In this document: piece by piece, positions 48,775-61,200 of the stretch
How the letters are laid out: every line of letters starts with the position of its first letter
Position numbering within the stretch: the stretch's first letter is position 1
DNA from: Hirudo medicinalis
Taxonomy: Eukaryota; Annelida; Clitellata; Hirudinida; Hirudinidae
Assembly: GCA_011800805.1 (NCBI GenBank)
Contig: MPNW01000308.1
Location: 104,457-168,456 of the forward strand
Reading direction: 5' to 3'
DNA length: 64,000 nucleotides
Translations under genes and position numbers: made by a program
Notes under the pieces: model-generated
Told to the model about the DNA's origin: nothing
The model's input: the letters and a program-made list of their open reading frames with translations, nothing else
Database searches by the model: none

Positions 48775-49606
48775 TTATGACGGGGTCAAGCGCTCGTAAG
48801 TGAATATGTCGTGGATTTCAGAGGCCAAGTATTTGTCCTGTGCCCTCAAACCCCCACCGGGCATGTTGAGGTGGGTGGGAGCCTTGTTGTGGCTCTCGTA
48901 GGGCTCTGGGCAGTTGCTCTGCATCAGACAAGACAGGTCGACGTTGCCACCTGGAGGGGTACAAATTATTGTTTAAAAATAATTATTGTTATGATGGTGA
49001 TGGTGACGATGATGACGAAGATGATGATGATGGTAAAGATCCTACCATCGGTTTCATCGCTGACCAGTTCGAGGATCTTGTCCTCAAGTACAGGGTCAGT
49101 GCACCCCTCGACAATGTTGGACAACTGGGCGGTGCACGAAGATGCACTGGAGCGAAGGTTCAGGGGGCTCGGCCACTTGTCCATCACTTGCGACCCCATT
49201 AAACACGAGGGGGATGGCGACGAAAATGGAGGTGATGATGATGGCGGTGATGATGATGATGATGATGATGATGCTCTGTTTGTTGTGCTGAGAGCTACAA
49301 CCTGAATGGTTTGAATGAATAGGGTCCATCAGATGTTTTGAGAAGACAATACTATTTATAGCCGTCATAATTTTCGACCTTATTACTATTATTATTTCAT
49401 TGTTATTGTTGATGTCAGGGTTGGTTTCTATTTACAGTTTTATTGTTATTATAAATAAAAGTTCGTAAAAAATATTTTTGCAAATTAAAAATATCAACAA
49501 ACTTATAAAATAATGGCATGTAAATTCCATTTTTTTTTATTACCCGTTTTTTTGCAGGATTCCAGATCCTACGAAGCATTGCAATTTTCTTCTCCTCCGA
49601 CAATCT
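48775..49606 (-). CDS. Unrecognised gene, last three exons
   Basis: Exons 49606-49544, 49301-49046 and 48950-48775 (stop TAA) join in phase and encode 164 aa. The first gives RLSEEKKIAMLRRIWNPAKK. The second begins with a serine run made by a TCA microsatellite, then DKWPSPLNLRSSASSCTAQL and DPVLEDKILELVSDETDG. The third gives GNVDLSCLMQSNCPEPYESH, NMPGGGLRAQDKYLASEIHD and ends IFTYERLTPS. Four cysteines lie in the C-terminal part. In the +1 frame the microsatellite would encode an isoleucine-rich membrane helix, but that frame stops before exon 3. No known domain is evident; upstream exons are not identified. Confidence 0.6.
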
Positions 49607-51516
49607 CTGATGGGAGGGGGTCGATCCGAAAATTAAGAAAATAAAATTAAGAATAAAATTATTGATGTCGAAAAAATCACAGAGTCTCTTCGAAAAATGC
49701 AAGCGAAATGTTTATAATTAAATCAACTGTTCAAAAATAAGTCCCCATGATATTTTTAGCGCAGGACACGACGTCCTGTACTTTTATTTAGCGCTCTCTT
49801 CGTAAGACGTCTGCTTATAAGAAACCTCTCGACCAATCAGAGATGGGCTTGCAACCATTTGAAGCGTGATCTTGTTTTTCAATGTTTTTGAAGACACAAA
49901 GTTTTCCACATGAGTTCATATCAAAATATTATTAGTCACATTAAAACTCAATTAGTAATTATAAGTCAATTAATAATGTTTTTTCTTGCAGTTAATAATT
50001 ATATTTAAAAGTTTTATGGAAATCAGAAAGTTTTGTTGGCGCGTTAAAATTTTGTTGGCTCCACAAAAATAGACGCATTCTCGAAATGCAACGTTTGTCA
50101 ACAAGTCGATGGACGGAAATTTCCTGAGTTCAAAAACTATTTGCAAATGGATGAATGACTTCATTTCAAAGTTTATTTATACATCATATTTTATTTATAC
50201 ATCAAATTGTGTATCTCTCATAATGCTTGACATTTGATGGTTATTGCGTAACTTGATCGTATTTGGTCATCAACACATAAACCGAAACCTATTATTTTAG
50301 TAATAATGAGTCACCCCAGTATCAAACCCTGGTAAAACGTACTCAAAATATTTCATTATTTACATAAATAGGTCCAGCACTAAGATGGGTACACCACGAA
50401 TGTCAAAATGCACATGAAACCTCCTATGACGAATAAAAATCTTATTTATTATCAAAATAATTGAATCTAAAATCGACAAAAAAATGGGGCTCAACAATGA
50501 GACTTTTTTCACACAAGGGTGGACTGATGAAAATAATAAGCACGGGACATTGAGGCCAGCCAATGAGAGGCAAGCAGCAGGTCACGTGGATTTGTTTTCA
50601 TAGACAGCTGTTAACCCATATACTAACTCGTGTCCATAGATCTGTGACGACGTAGTTCTCACCTGGATTGTATCACCTGTTCAATCGATTGGTTCAACTG
50701 CGCACCCCTTTTCAGAGTTATTTATAAAAAAAATTATGAATTAAAACGTATCAAAAAAAGTTTTAACAACTTTCAAAATTACTACAAAATATTAGCAAGC
50801 CCTCTGTGATATTAAATATGCACAACTTTTGGACTTCCTCCCCTCTCATCTCCCCAGTCGCTAAAGATCAACTGGGGACTACCAGTGATACCTAGGAGCA
50901 CCGACCTCTGGCCCAGTTTCAATAATTTGATAAAATTCTGTCCGAAAATCTTGGAAATAAATTTAAACGAGAAGAAAAATCATTAAAAATTCAAATTGAG
51001 AAAAACAAACGAAAAAAGAATCCATGAAGATCCCTTCCTTATTCGCTCAGTCGTCAGGGCATCCACAAGCACACCAGGCAGACAGATCGTACAAAGTCGT
51101 GCCATCACCATAATCATCATCACCATCATCATCATCATCATCATCACCATCATCACCACCATCATCATCATCATCACCGCGGCGATCACTAGGATCACGC
51201 CTCCAAATGTGTCCACACCGAAATCCGACCAACCAACCAAACTATCATTATTATGATGTTAATATTATTACCATTACTATTAATAACAACGTGACGTCAT
51301 CACACCGAATGACCTCGACAAGGTGGTCAATAAACGTTTATTTACACTAACTCTCAGCGCAGCTCAAAGCTGATCTAAAAGGACACAGATGTGAAACTGG
51401 GTCATGTCAGATCTCGCAACCAATAGCGCGACAAGCGACCCAATTAGGTCGATCAGGTGAGGGAGTTTGGGGGATAAGAGACCTCGCAATAAAATTATAC
51501 CGCGCGCCTAACAAGT

Positions 51517-51559
<43 letters not shown>

Positions 51560-51585
51560 GAGAGGCATCATGACCATGATCGTAC

Positions 51586-51609
51586 CAGTCTTGTCGGTGA
51601 AAATGACCT
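51586..51609 (-). CDS. Isolated P-type ATPase phosphorylation-site peptide (exon or remnant)
   Basis: The minus frame reads (Q)EVIFTDKTG followed by donor ACTG|GTACGA; read through, it is VIFTDKTGT. D-K-T-G-T is the invariant aspartyl-phosphate motif of P-type ATPases, and IFTDKTGT is the form common in P4 flippases. A nine-residue match by chance is very unlikely, but no other ATPase exon was found nearby. It may be a tiny exon of a dispersed gene or a pseudogene fragment. Confidence 0.35.
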
Positions 51610-51731
51610 CTTGCACACAGTGCCAGTCAGAAATGGTAAAATGCAGGTGTGCATGTTACGGCTGTCATAAGCGGTAATAATGGAATAGCGCCAGGACAAT
51701 CTGCACGCATCAAAACGATGATGGTAGCAGC

Positions 51732-51734
<3 letters not shown>

Positions 51735-51766
<32 letters not shown>

Positions 51767-51862
51767 TAATAATAATAACAACAACAACAATAATAACAAT
51801 AATAATAATAATAATAATGATGATGATAATAATGATGATGATGATGATGATGATAATAATAT
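51735..51862 (+). repeat. AAT to GAT microsatellite
   Basis: AAT triplets with AAC interruptions grade into GAT triplets, as at the edge of the first gap. Confidence 0.9.
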
Positions 51863-52446
51863 TCTTAGAATAAGATGCAAAATATCCATCCAAAAGTGCT
51901 ACTATACACGATGTACACTAACAACGAAGTGTACAATTCATTAATGTTCCGAACATGAGAAAGACTTCTCTATGCACAGTGACGACGACGACGACAATGA
52001 TGATGATGATGATGACGACGACGACGACGACAATCGTGTCAATTCCTGTAAGGAATAACGCAAGGATAACAATAAAAATAGCACTACTAATAATAACAAT
52101 AATAATAATAACACAATAATAATAATAATAACACACTAATAACAATAATAATAATAATAATAACAACACAATAATAACAATAATAAGAGTAACAACAACA
52201 ATAATAAGAACAACACTAGCAATAATAATGTCGGCCAACAACACGTCCGAAGGCTTTCAAAGCTAGCGTCCCGAGCATCAATCAAGAACCAGACTGCACA
52301 GTGGACAGGCTGACATTACGACACTTTTCATCGTCGTCGTCACCTTAGTCATCGCTATCATCATCATCGAAGTCATCATCATCATCGTCATCATTATCAT
52401 CATCGTCGCTAGAGTCATTGTTCCGTCAGAGTTATGATAACGACGC

Positions 52447-52497
52447 ATGGATTACGACAACGACGTGATGGCGACACGAGCTTCGGCGGTCGGAGCG
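52447..52497 (+). CDS. Possible plus-strand start exon
   Basis: ATG begins MDYDNDVMATRASAVGA and ends at the strong donor GCG|GTAAGT. No second exon was found; low confidence. Confidence 0.2.
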
Positions 52498-53035
52498 GTA
52501 AGTGTAGCAACTCAAGGAGACTTGCGAAGTCCTGGCGACGGGAAGAGTTTAAAAAAAAAAACAGGGCAGACGACTGTGGTTACGAAAACACGACGAAAGA
52601 AAAAAAATTTTCATCGCGGACGTCCTTGGACTCCCGTAAAACTTCCGCTTTCTCAATGGAAAATATAAATCGACTTCTCCGTTTATTGTCGGGAATTGTT
52701 TGACATTAAATCTTAAAAAAGGGAAAAAAAAAAGAAAATTATTCAAAAAGTCGACCACTTTAAAAACATGACATCTTGCCTTCCTCCCCAATCTTCCTCT
52801 TCCTCTTCTTCTTCTTCAGCAATTTGAGAGCCAAAAGTGAATCAAAACACTCCCACTCTCCTCCACAAAAATGGGCATCGATTAGCATATTCTATGGTAA
52901 TAACGTATGGTAATTTTATGCTCATCACAGTAACCGGCATGTCGTTGGTCATCATAATTTATGATAATCCCTACGTAGGCAAATTCGACGAGAAGCCGAG
53001 CGGGCGAAAGCAGTTTTCAAAAATCTTCAGCGCGT

Positions 53036-54097
53036 CTACTGCCAGTCGGCGTCGTTGTCGTCGTCGTCGCAATCGTCGTCGTCGTCTTCCGAGTCGCTGC
53101 AGACGTTCTTGCGCCTCTTAGGCTTCTTTTTGTTCTTTTTGGCGGACGAAGGTTGGTTGTGAGAGGAGCGACCGGACGAAGTGCCCTGGCGATTGGTCTT
53201 CCGCGACTTGCTCGAAGGAGCGGAAGATCGCTTGGCGCTCGACTGCCGACGAAAAACGAAAAAGAGATTTAAAACCTTTGTCGATTGTGAACGAGTAATT
53301 TGAGAGTGGTTAAAATTGTGATTATAAAATTGATAGTATTTTATTATTATATTTATTACTTAAATATTTGTCACTTCTGCAATTATTCGTTAATACCAAG
53401 TCTACGTTGGAGTGCACTGAATAAATGGAGTGCAAAGAATAAACCAACCGGAGGTCCGTTGGGGCAGGTGTTGCTGTTGAGGATGCTGCCATCCTGGAGG
53501 TTGGTGGTCGTTGTCGTCGGCGACACGTCATCGTCCATGTCTTCTTTGTCTATACTGGCCATTAGTTCTTTGAACTGGAAAGCATAATATCATCATCATC
53601 ACCACCACCATCACCACCATCGTGGTCATCGACCAAGACAACCATCATCACCATCATCACCACCATCATCATCACCATCTTCCTCACATTAAGGTAGGCA
53701 TTGACAATTTCCCTCCTGTGCTCAGCATTCCTCTGACACAGAGGTTCTGCTCTTGTCAGAAGTTCAAGGACCTGGGTGGGTTGGAACTTCACCCCGTGCT
53801 TGCGGTTGACCGTCTTCTCGTAGGCCTTGAAGTCCATCGGGGAGTACTGCTGGATTTTACTGGAGACGACAACAATAACAACGATGATCACGACACCGAT
53901 GACAATGCAAGTGAGTAGAGTCATTAGAGTGGCTCGTGTTTTGAAAGGACAGCAAGGAAATGAAAGAACAAAACTGATGCCGGTCATGTTGATGACAGTT
54001 ATTCCTTCTTATTATTACCATCAATAATTATTTTAATCAATTGAAATGCAGTCAACGGAACCAATCAATCATTGACAAATTAACAAGTACTTATTAC

Positions 54098-54136
<39 letters not shown>

Positions 54137-56129
54137 ACTAAGTGTTAATGACAAAGATGCTCACTTGTCCGTGAACCCGTACATTTCCTTCAGGTGTTGT
54201 TTGAGAACCAGAAGGAGGAGGTACCCCTGCAGGGATGTGTACAACTCGACCAGGGAGTCTCCCTCGACAGGAATCAGGGCTGGAACGAAGGATCGAAGAG
54301 GCGGTGAACGAAGGATGGGGTTGGAAAAAATGAAGGTGGTAGTCGATTAATTGGTAAAAGGTTGACACGACTCAAGAACAAGCAGTTCATATTTACGCTT
54401 AGTGGTTGAGGATGCATCGAGTAATATACATGGCTTATGTCACTGATTGTGGTTATGATGATGATAATGATGATGATGATGATAGTGATGGCACAACAGC
54501 AATGATAACAATAACTCGACTTAATATTATTTAACATAATGGAGGTCATCGACCAAGACAACAAGAATTCTGGACGTCCATCGTCACTCGCGAGACGATC
54601 CTTAATAAACCCTGGACCGAGGTGATTGCACAAATACTTAGAAGGTACAAAATACTCATACGCATTTAAATTTAATTCATCATCGATGTCATTGTAATTT
54701 ACATTATTATGTATAAATGCATATAAATCTGCAGCAGACAATTATTACTTTGTAATAAATACACATAAATTCTGCAGCAGACCAACCCAACAAAGTCTCG
54801 GGATCGTCTTCTTCGTCGTCGTCTTCGTCGTACCTCTGCACAGGAGCCTGCTGCGGTTCTTTGGTCTGGTTGTGATGATGATTCTCAGTCGTTGTCATCG
54901 TAGATGATGATGACGACGATGCTTCGCACTTCATCTCCTCCTTCAGTTCTTCCTTCACCATCACCCCGTCGTCCAGTGGCAAGTGCTCGGGCTTCACCTC
55001 CCCGTCCTTGTTGTCGTTTTCCTCCTGCTTTACATTCGACGACATGCCGTTCTCCAGGGGACAGGGGTGGACTGGAGGGGGATAGAATCCCTGGAAGAAT
55101 GTAGTGTGCGAATAATCAAATAAATAAAGTTCAAATTGTGAAATGAATTCATGTTTATCAAATAAATAGCACTACAATTACAATAGTAAAAATGATGAAT
55201 GTGACAACAACTATGATGACGATGATGGTGTCCTAGAACTGACCTCTTTAAATGACTGGAGGAGGTTGAACCCGGACACGGAGAGAATGATGTCTATCTG
55301 GTGGATGATGAAGAGAGGCTCGTCTTGCAATTGGTAGGAGAAGTAGGCCAGGTTGTCGGCCATGTACAGGAGTTCCTCCAATGGGGTTTTCTGTAATAAA
55401 TTATGAAAATTCACTCAACCAATCGTTCGACGGGCGAGAGTTCAGAAGTTGCGAAGCAGGCCTCCTCTCCCGAACCAACTGACTGCTTCACCGATGGACA
55501 GCAAACGCAGTAAGTAAAATAAAAGTAAAATGGTAAAAATCATTAAAACGAGCCACTCACATCCTCGAACATCCTGAGGGCATTCATGACGACCACCCTC
55601 CTGTTGCTCCTGTTGCTGCGTACCAGCGAGTAGATGTACGAGTTGAGGGAGGTGAGCGTCCCGTTCTCCTCGACCCGGACTCCCCTCAACTGACCCGACT
55701 GCTGGTTCTCCTGTTGGTGGAGCAGTTTCTGCAGTCGACACGACATCTTTATGCCCTGCATGGCCCTTGCCTGACACGATGTAATAAGTTGTTATTAATG
55801 ATGATCACCGACGAGCCGTCGCAGGACGAATGTCAAAAAATGTTTGCAACTGGCATTAACTAGGTTTCGTCCTCTGTTAAGGTGCAATGTAAACGGCCAA
55901 ACACTCATTTCCAGGTAATGTCATGGGAAGTGACATTACTTCAGACACATTGGCGTGGTCACAAACACAACCATCACAACATAAATAACTACATCATCAT
56001 CATCCACCTGTACAAAGCCAGGATACTTCTTGTCGATCTCCATTATCTGTTTGTCGGCTTTCAGTCTGATGTTGACGTTCGGATCGGAACCCATGCAGAT
56101 CAACTGGGCCATGCACTGGAAGAACAAAC

Positions 56130-56164
<35 letters not shown>

Positions 56165-58193
56165 GATATAATAATTATTAGCAAATGTTATTTAACTAAA
56201 AACTAATTTCATGACATAAAATTTCATCATCCGCAATGACGACAACACTGGAGCAACCGTCATCTCCATATTGTATTGACACCAGCCATACCGATGACGA
56301 CGACAATGATGATGACGACGACGACTATAGTGCAAGACCCTGTTACCTGTTGCGGGTGTACGAGGCCCTGGTTGAGAATGAGAGTGACGACCTCCAGTGC
56401 TGCCATGCGCACCTGTGAGTCCAGGTGGAAGAATGACTCGAGGATCTGCTTCAGGTAGATCTGAATGATCGTGCTGGCCATGCTACGTAAACAGAATGCA
56501 CACGTAAACGTTGGATGAAATGTATTAATATTAATGATATGTTAATGCACAACGGCTCTTTTATTAGTGTCTGACAGTAAATTTCATTTTGACTTTGTTA
56601 CTGTGGCTGACATTCCACTAAAACATCGCCATCATCATTGTCATCATCATCATCACTCACCCAGACTGCACATCACCCATCTCCTTGAGGTTTTCCTTGT
56701 CGTGAAGCTTCCTCCCTGAACAAAATATCATCATCATCATCATCATCATCATTAAGAGTTACCATGGTAACAACAACAACAACCGACAGTACTCAACACA
56801 ATAACTCGAGAGTTTCCTCTCACTTCAAAACATAGCTTGGCATCACACATCAACCACTGACAATCGGTAAGCATCGAAACGCACGACCGATAGTGGCTAT
56901 CGACGCAAGACAGAACATCCGCAAAAGCAACGAACGACCGACAAACGGCGTCCGATCTTACATTCGGCATCCGCCTTGGCCATCTTGACTTCTTCCTCGA
57001 CGAGGTACTCCTTTATGTTGTTGAGCACCTGACAACACATGCTCGACTCCACGCTCGAGTCCGTCAGCAGCTTCTGGTAGATGTCGCGCAGCTCCTTCCC
57101 GAGCATCAGCTCGAAGTATCTGGTCGTCAGGCAACCTGGATTTGGAGATGAGATGATGATCAACAGATCGATCGATTTAAAAACGCAAGTTGGCCGTCTC
57201 ATTTACGGGCGCTCGGGTCGGCCGAACGGGTTGCGTTCCTGCCTGCGGCGGCAATAGCAACGGTCACGGTGTAGAGGTCGCAACCCGGCCTGCACGGCCA
57301 GGGAGTGCCCTCCGGTAGGAGAATATATTATTATATAATAATAAATATAGTATAATAATAATAATAACTATATAACATCATAATATATGTAATACAAATA
57401 CGACAATGGGGCGCAACACACCGAGGGCAGCCAGGGCCTGGACTTTGATGTCTGGAAATTCAATGAAGTGCAGGAGAAGTTCGAATACTTTTTCTTTGAC
57501 GCAGGACATCTGGTGAGAGGAACGGAAAGCAAGTTTTGCCTTTTCTTAATCCACATTTTCAATCTTATCACTGCACACCATTCACAATCAACACCCATCA
57601 CCAACCAACAATGCCAATTAAACCCATTAACAGCTTATCACCATCGCAACCGTAATCACCGTGATCGTCGTAATCACCTTAATCATCATAATCACAGTAA
57701 TCACCGTAATCATCGTAATCACCGTGATCGTCGTCGTCGCAACCCACCTCTCTGAACTCCTCGAACTCGGGCGCGTCGAAGTCGAACTGCTTGCACAGCT
57801 GACCGACGACGAAGAGTGACCTCCTCAGGCACGACTTGACGTTTTCACCCATGAAGCCAAAATGCCTCTCTCTGATCCTGCTCGATATGCCTATAAGTAA
57901 GGCAGTCAAAGTAGTGAACATGCGCTGGCGTTGCTAACGAAGATGACGATGATGAGGATGACGATAATGGTGATAATGATGATGATGATGTTGGTGAAGA
58001 TGTTTGATGGTGAGTGGTTAAGACCGTGGAAGAGCATGACTACCGTAGAACTTGTTGAAGCAGTCGAGGATGAGTTTGTAGTTGTGGGTGATGTCCCTGA
58101 CGATGGCTCCCAAGCAGCTTATGCCACTTTGTATGACCTGTCCAATGTAAGTAATGGCGGGCATAATTAGTAATAATTATGATAATAACAACG

Positions 58194-58234
<41 letters not shown>

Positions 58235-61200
58235 ATAATGACATTAACAACAAGCTCACAATATCAATTGCATTACATATTAGACAACATCGACTAGCGA
58301 CTAACCGATGAATATAATTAACGAGTCGATTACTTAACACGTCGACCTACCACAGCTCCCTGTCTTAGCACGAGTTTCGAGATGTCCTCCTCCAGTTGTG
58401 CCAGAAAGGACTCGCCTGGGTGCTCCATGAGCGGCACGGCCAACTCCAGCATCTTTACCACGTTGCTTGCTATCAGCACGTCGGATTTCGTCTGGATTTT
58501 GTTCGAATTTAAAAGTGACCTTTAAGAACTTTTAATGTTGTCAGGAAATAAATTAAGACGTTTAATATTTGTTGCCGACGAGTGGAACGAAAAGTGGTGA
58601 TTAGAAGCAACTCATTCGAGAGAATCGAGGTGAATTTGGCGAATTTAATAAACATTAAGTTTATCATATCTCAGAAATCAACCGACCATGAACTTGATGT
58701 TGAGGTATGGGTGGATCATAGTGCAGTGCTTGACCAATAGGATGGGTTTGACTTTGCAGAAGAGATACAAGGTAGAAAAGCAGGCAGCCAGTCGGGAATT
58801 GGTCGCTCCGGCATCTTGGCAAGAAAATAATCGATGAGTCGGAGGCAAATTTACCGACTCCCGAACCATTGCAACGACACGTATTGTCTCCGAAAGGCCA
58901 CTCCAAAACTACTCACCTGCATTGGTTTCCAGCCGAAGTACGTTGTCAACCAGGCAGTCGACGATCTGTCGACAGGACTTGAGGACAGGTTTCTCCTTCA
59001 AATCCTGCTCTGCTTTCAGAAGCTGCAAGGAAATTTTGAACGTGTCGACATTTGCACGACGACGGACGATTCATCGACGAGCGAGACGACGGACAAGACC
59101 GTCTTTAAAAGAATCAACGAACATTCTCCATGAGCCTCTCGAGCCACTCGAAGCCAATGCTGGTGGAGGCGATGGATGCGACCTCGGTGATGTTGAGCAC
59201 CTTCTGGAGGAGCGAGGACGAGTCTTTGTCCCTGCATGGGGAGAACCACATGCTCTGGAATGTCTCGTTCACCAGTTTCTGCCGAGTTAAAATGGCGAGT
59301 TAACAATCGAATAATTAATCATCAAATAATTGGAACTAAAAGTGTAAATATTGCAGCAAATATGATGATATTAATGGAGACAATACAAAATATGTTCCTT
59401 CATCGACTGATGTAACACCGCCCAATCAGGAGGGAGATAAGTAGACCCACCCTGATGCCCTCTTCGTCGTTGACCCTCCTGACCATTTTCACGCACATCT
59501 CTGGCACCTTGGGGAAGTTTGGCTGTTCCAAGCAGATGTCTCTGAATATTTTTATGACCCTCTTCCTCACGCTGATGCCCGTGTCCTGATCGGTCACAAT
59601 ATGGCACGTCAATCGTTGCTATTTTAAGTCGCAGATCTCGAGCATCGTCGCCACGGAATCCCGTTTTAGAGGACAATAAAAAGATGAAAGTCGAACGCAC
59701 CAGTATCCTCTCGGACAGCATGTCATAGTACTGGGCCGTCAGCTCCGGTCGAATGAGGATGAATTTGCCGACGAGTTCGATGGCAGCCTCCCTCACCGAG
59801 GTCGAGGAGTCGATGAATCGGGTGTGAACGGCCAGCTGCATGTCTTTCTGCATTCGGTCGATTGAATTCCAGTCAAAATGTAAAATTATTTGGGCAGGTA
59901 CTTATTTGTCTCTTACTTTAATTTATCATTTAGGTTAATTCAATAACTACTTGAGGTCATTATGCCATTATTGTTATTATTATTTATTACTTATTATTAT
60001 TACTTATTATTATTATTATTATTACTATTATTATTATTACTAAGGTTGTCATGATTGCGCCATGTCATCCCTAACGCTGGCACTAACCCTAGCCAGGACA
60101 CCAGGATCGGCCTCCACCACTGCTGCCAAGCACTTGAGGGCTCTCGACCGGACTGCCACAGCCGTGTCGTTGAGGACCTTGAGGATCTTTTGGAAGATAT
60201 GAAAAGTAATTTATGAAAAGTGATTCTTAAAATAAAATCTATTCAACCAATTGTTCATTTTGGAATAAAAATTAGACTCATCCAATATTAATAACATTTT
60301 AATAACATATTAATAACATTTTTATGATATTAAAACAAAATTAACAACAATAATAATAACAATATCATCAATAATAATAATAATAATAATAATATTACAA
60401 TTAATAAATTATTTTTGTATGGCGTCACGCACGAGTGGACATATGCATGAGAAGATCTTGCAACCTGTGTGAGATAGATGTCAAAGCTCTGTGAGAAGGG
60501 CCTGTTTGAGGCGAGGTACCTGGCCACGAGGAGAGCACTGTTGTAGTCCAACCGTGACTTGGACTGTCTGTTGTTGGCGACGAACGACAGAGTTATTCGT
60601 TTGTTTGGACGACGTGCGAGACGATTACATGATTACATGCACATTGATTGTTCGCTAATTAATTAAGTTATTTAATATATAATAATAATAATTAATAACA
60701 ATAATATATTGTAATAATGTATTATAGTATATAATATAATTATGTATAATAATAATATCATAATATTAACTACTCGACAATTAAAAGAACGATATAATTG
60801 TACCTGATGGAAGAGGTGAACGTCTTGAAGGAAGCAGCCTCCTTGAATAGGAACTTCTTCCTCTTCTCGATCTCCATTTGCGCCACCTTCAGCCACTCCA
60901 ACTCGTTCGAGGTTTTCCTCGCCAGCCTCGATTCCTCGCACTCCTCTTCGTAGTCTTCCTCCTCGGTCTCTTCTGAGTCCACTTCGTCCTCCTCATCGTC
61001 GTCGTCTTCCAGTCGACGGGAATTCCGAGGTTTCGGTTTTTTCGGCTTCTTCGACCGACTCTTGGGCCGCTGTTTTTTGGGCGTCGACGTCCTCGAGTTG
61101 CTGTTTCTCCCGTCCTCGGACATCTTCTTCGTCTTCGTCTCGATTTCTTTGCTGCAGTCCCTCAGCCACTGGGCGATGTAGAACCGACGAGCGAACTGGA

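Larger units (their letters stand above)
49700..52440. other. Repeat-rich stretch without a firmly supported gene
   Basis: It holds CAT/GAT arrays (51106-51175, 51518-51556, 51988-52034, 52327-52410) and AAT arrays (51735-51830, 52070-52215). The only coding signals are the DKTGT peptide at 51586-51609 and a short hydrophobic open stretch (DTFGGVILVIAA) near 51200 ending at a GTGATG donor. Confidence 0.6.

Noticed and set aside
48811..49305. 164-codon plus ORF opposite the unrecognised gene
   Set aside because: The minus strand has phase-consistent GT-AG exons here; the plus ORF is its shadow.
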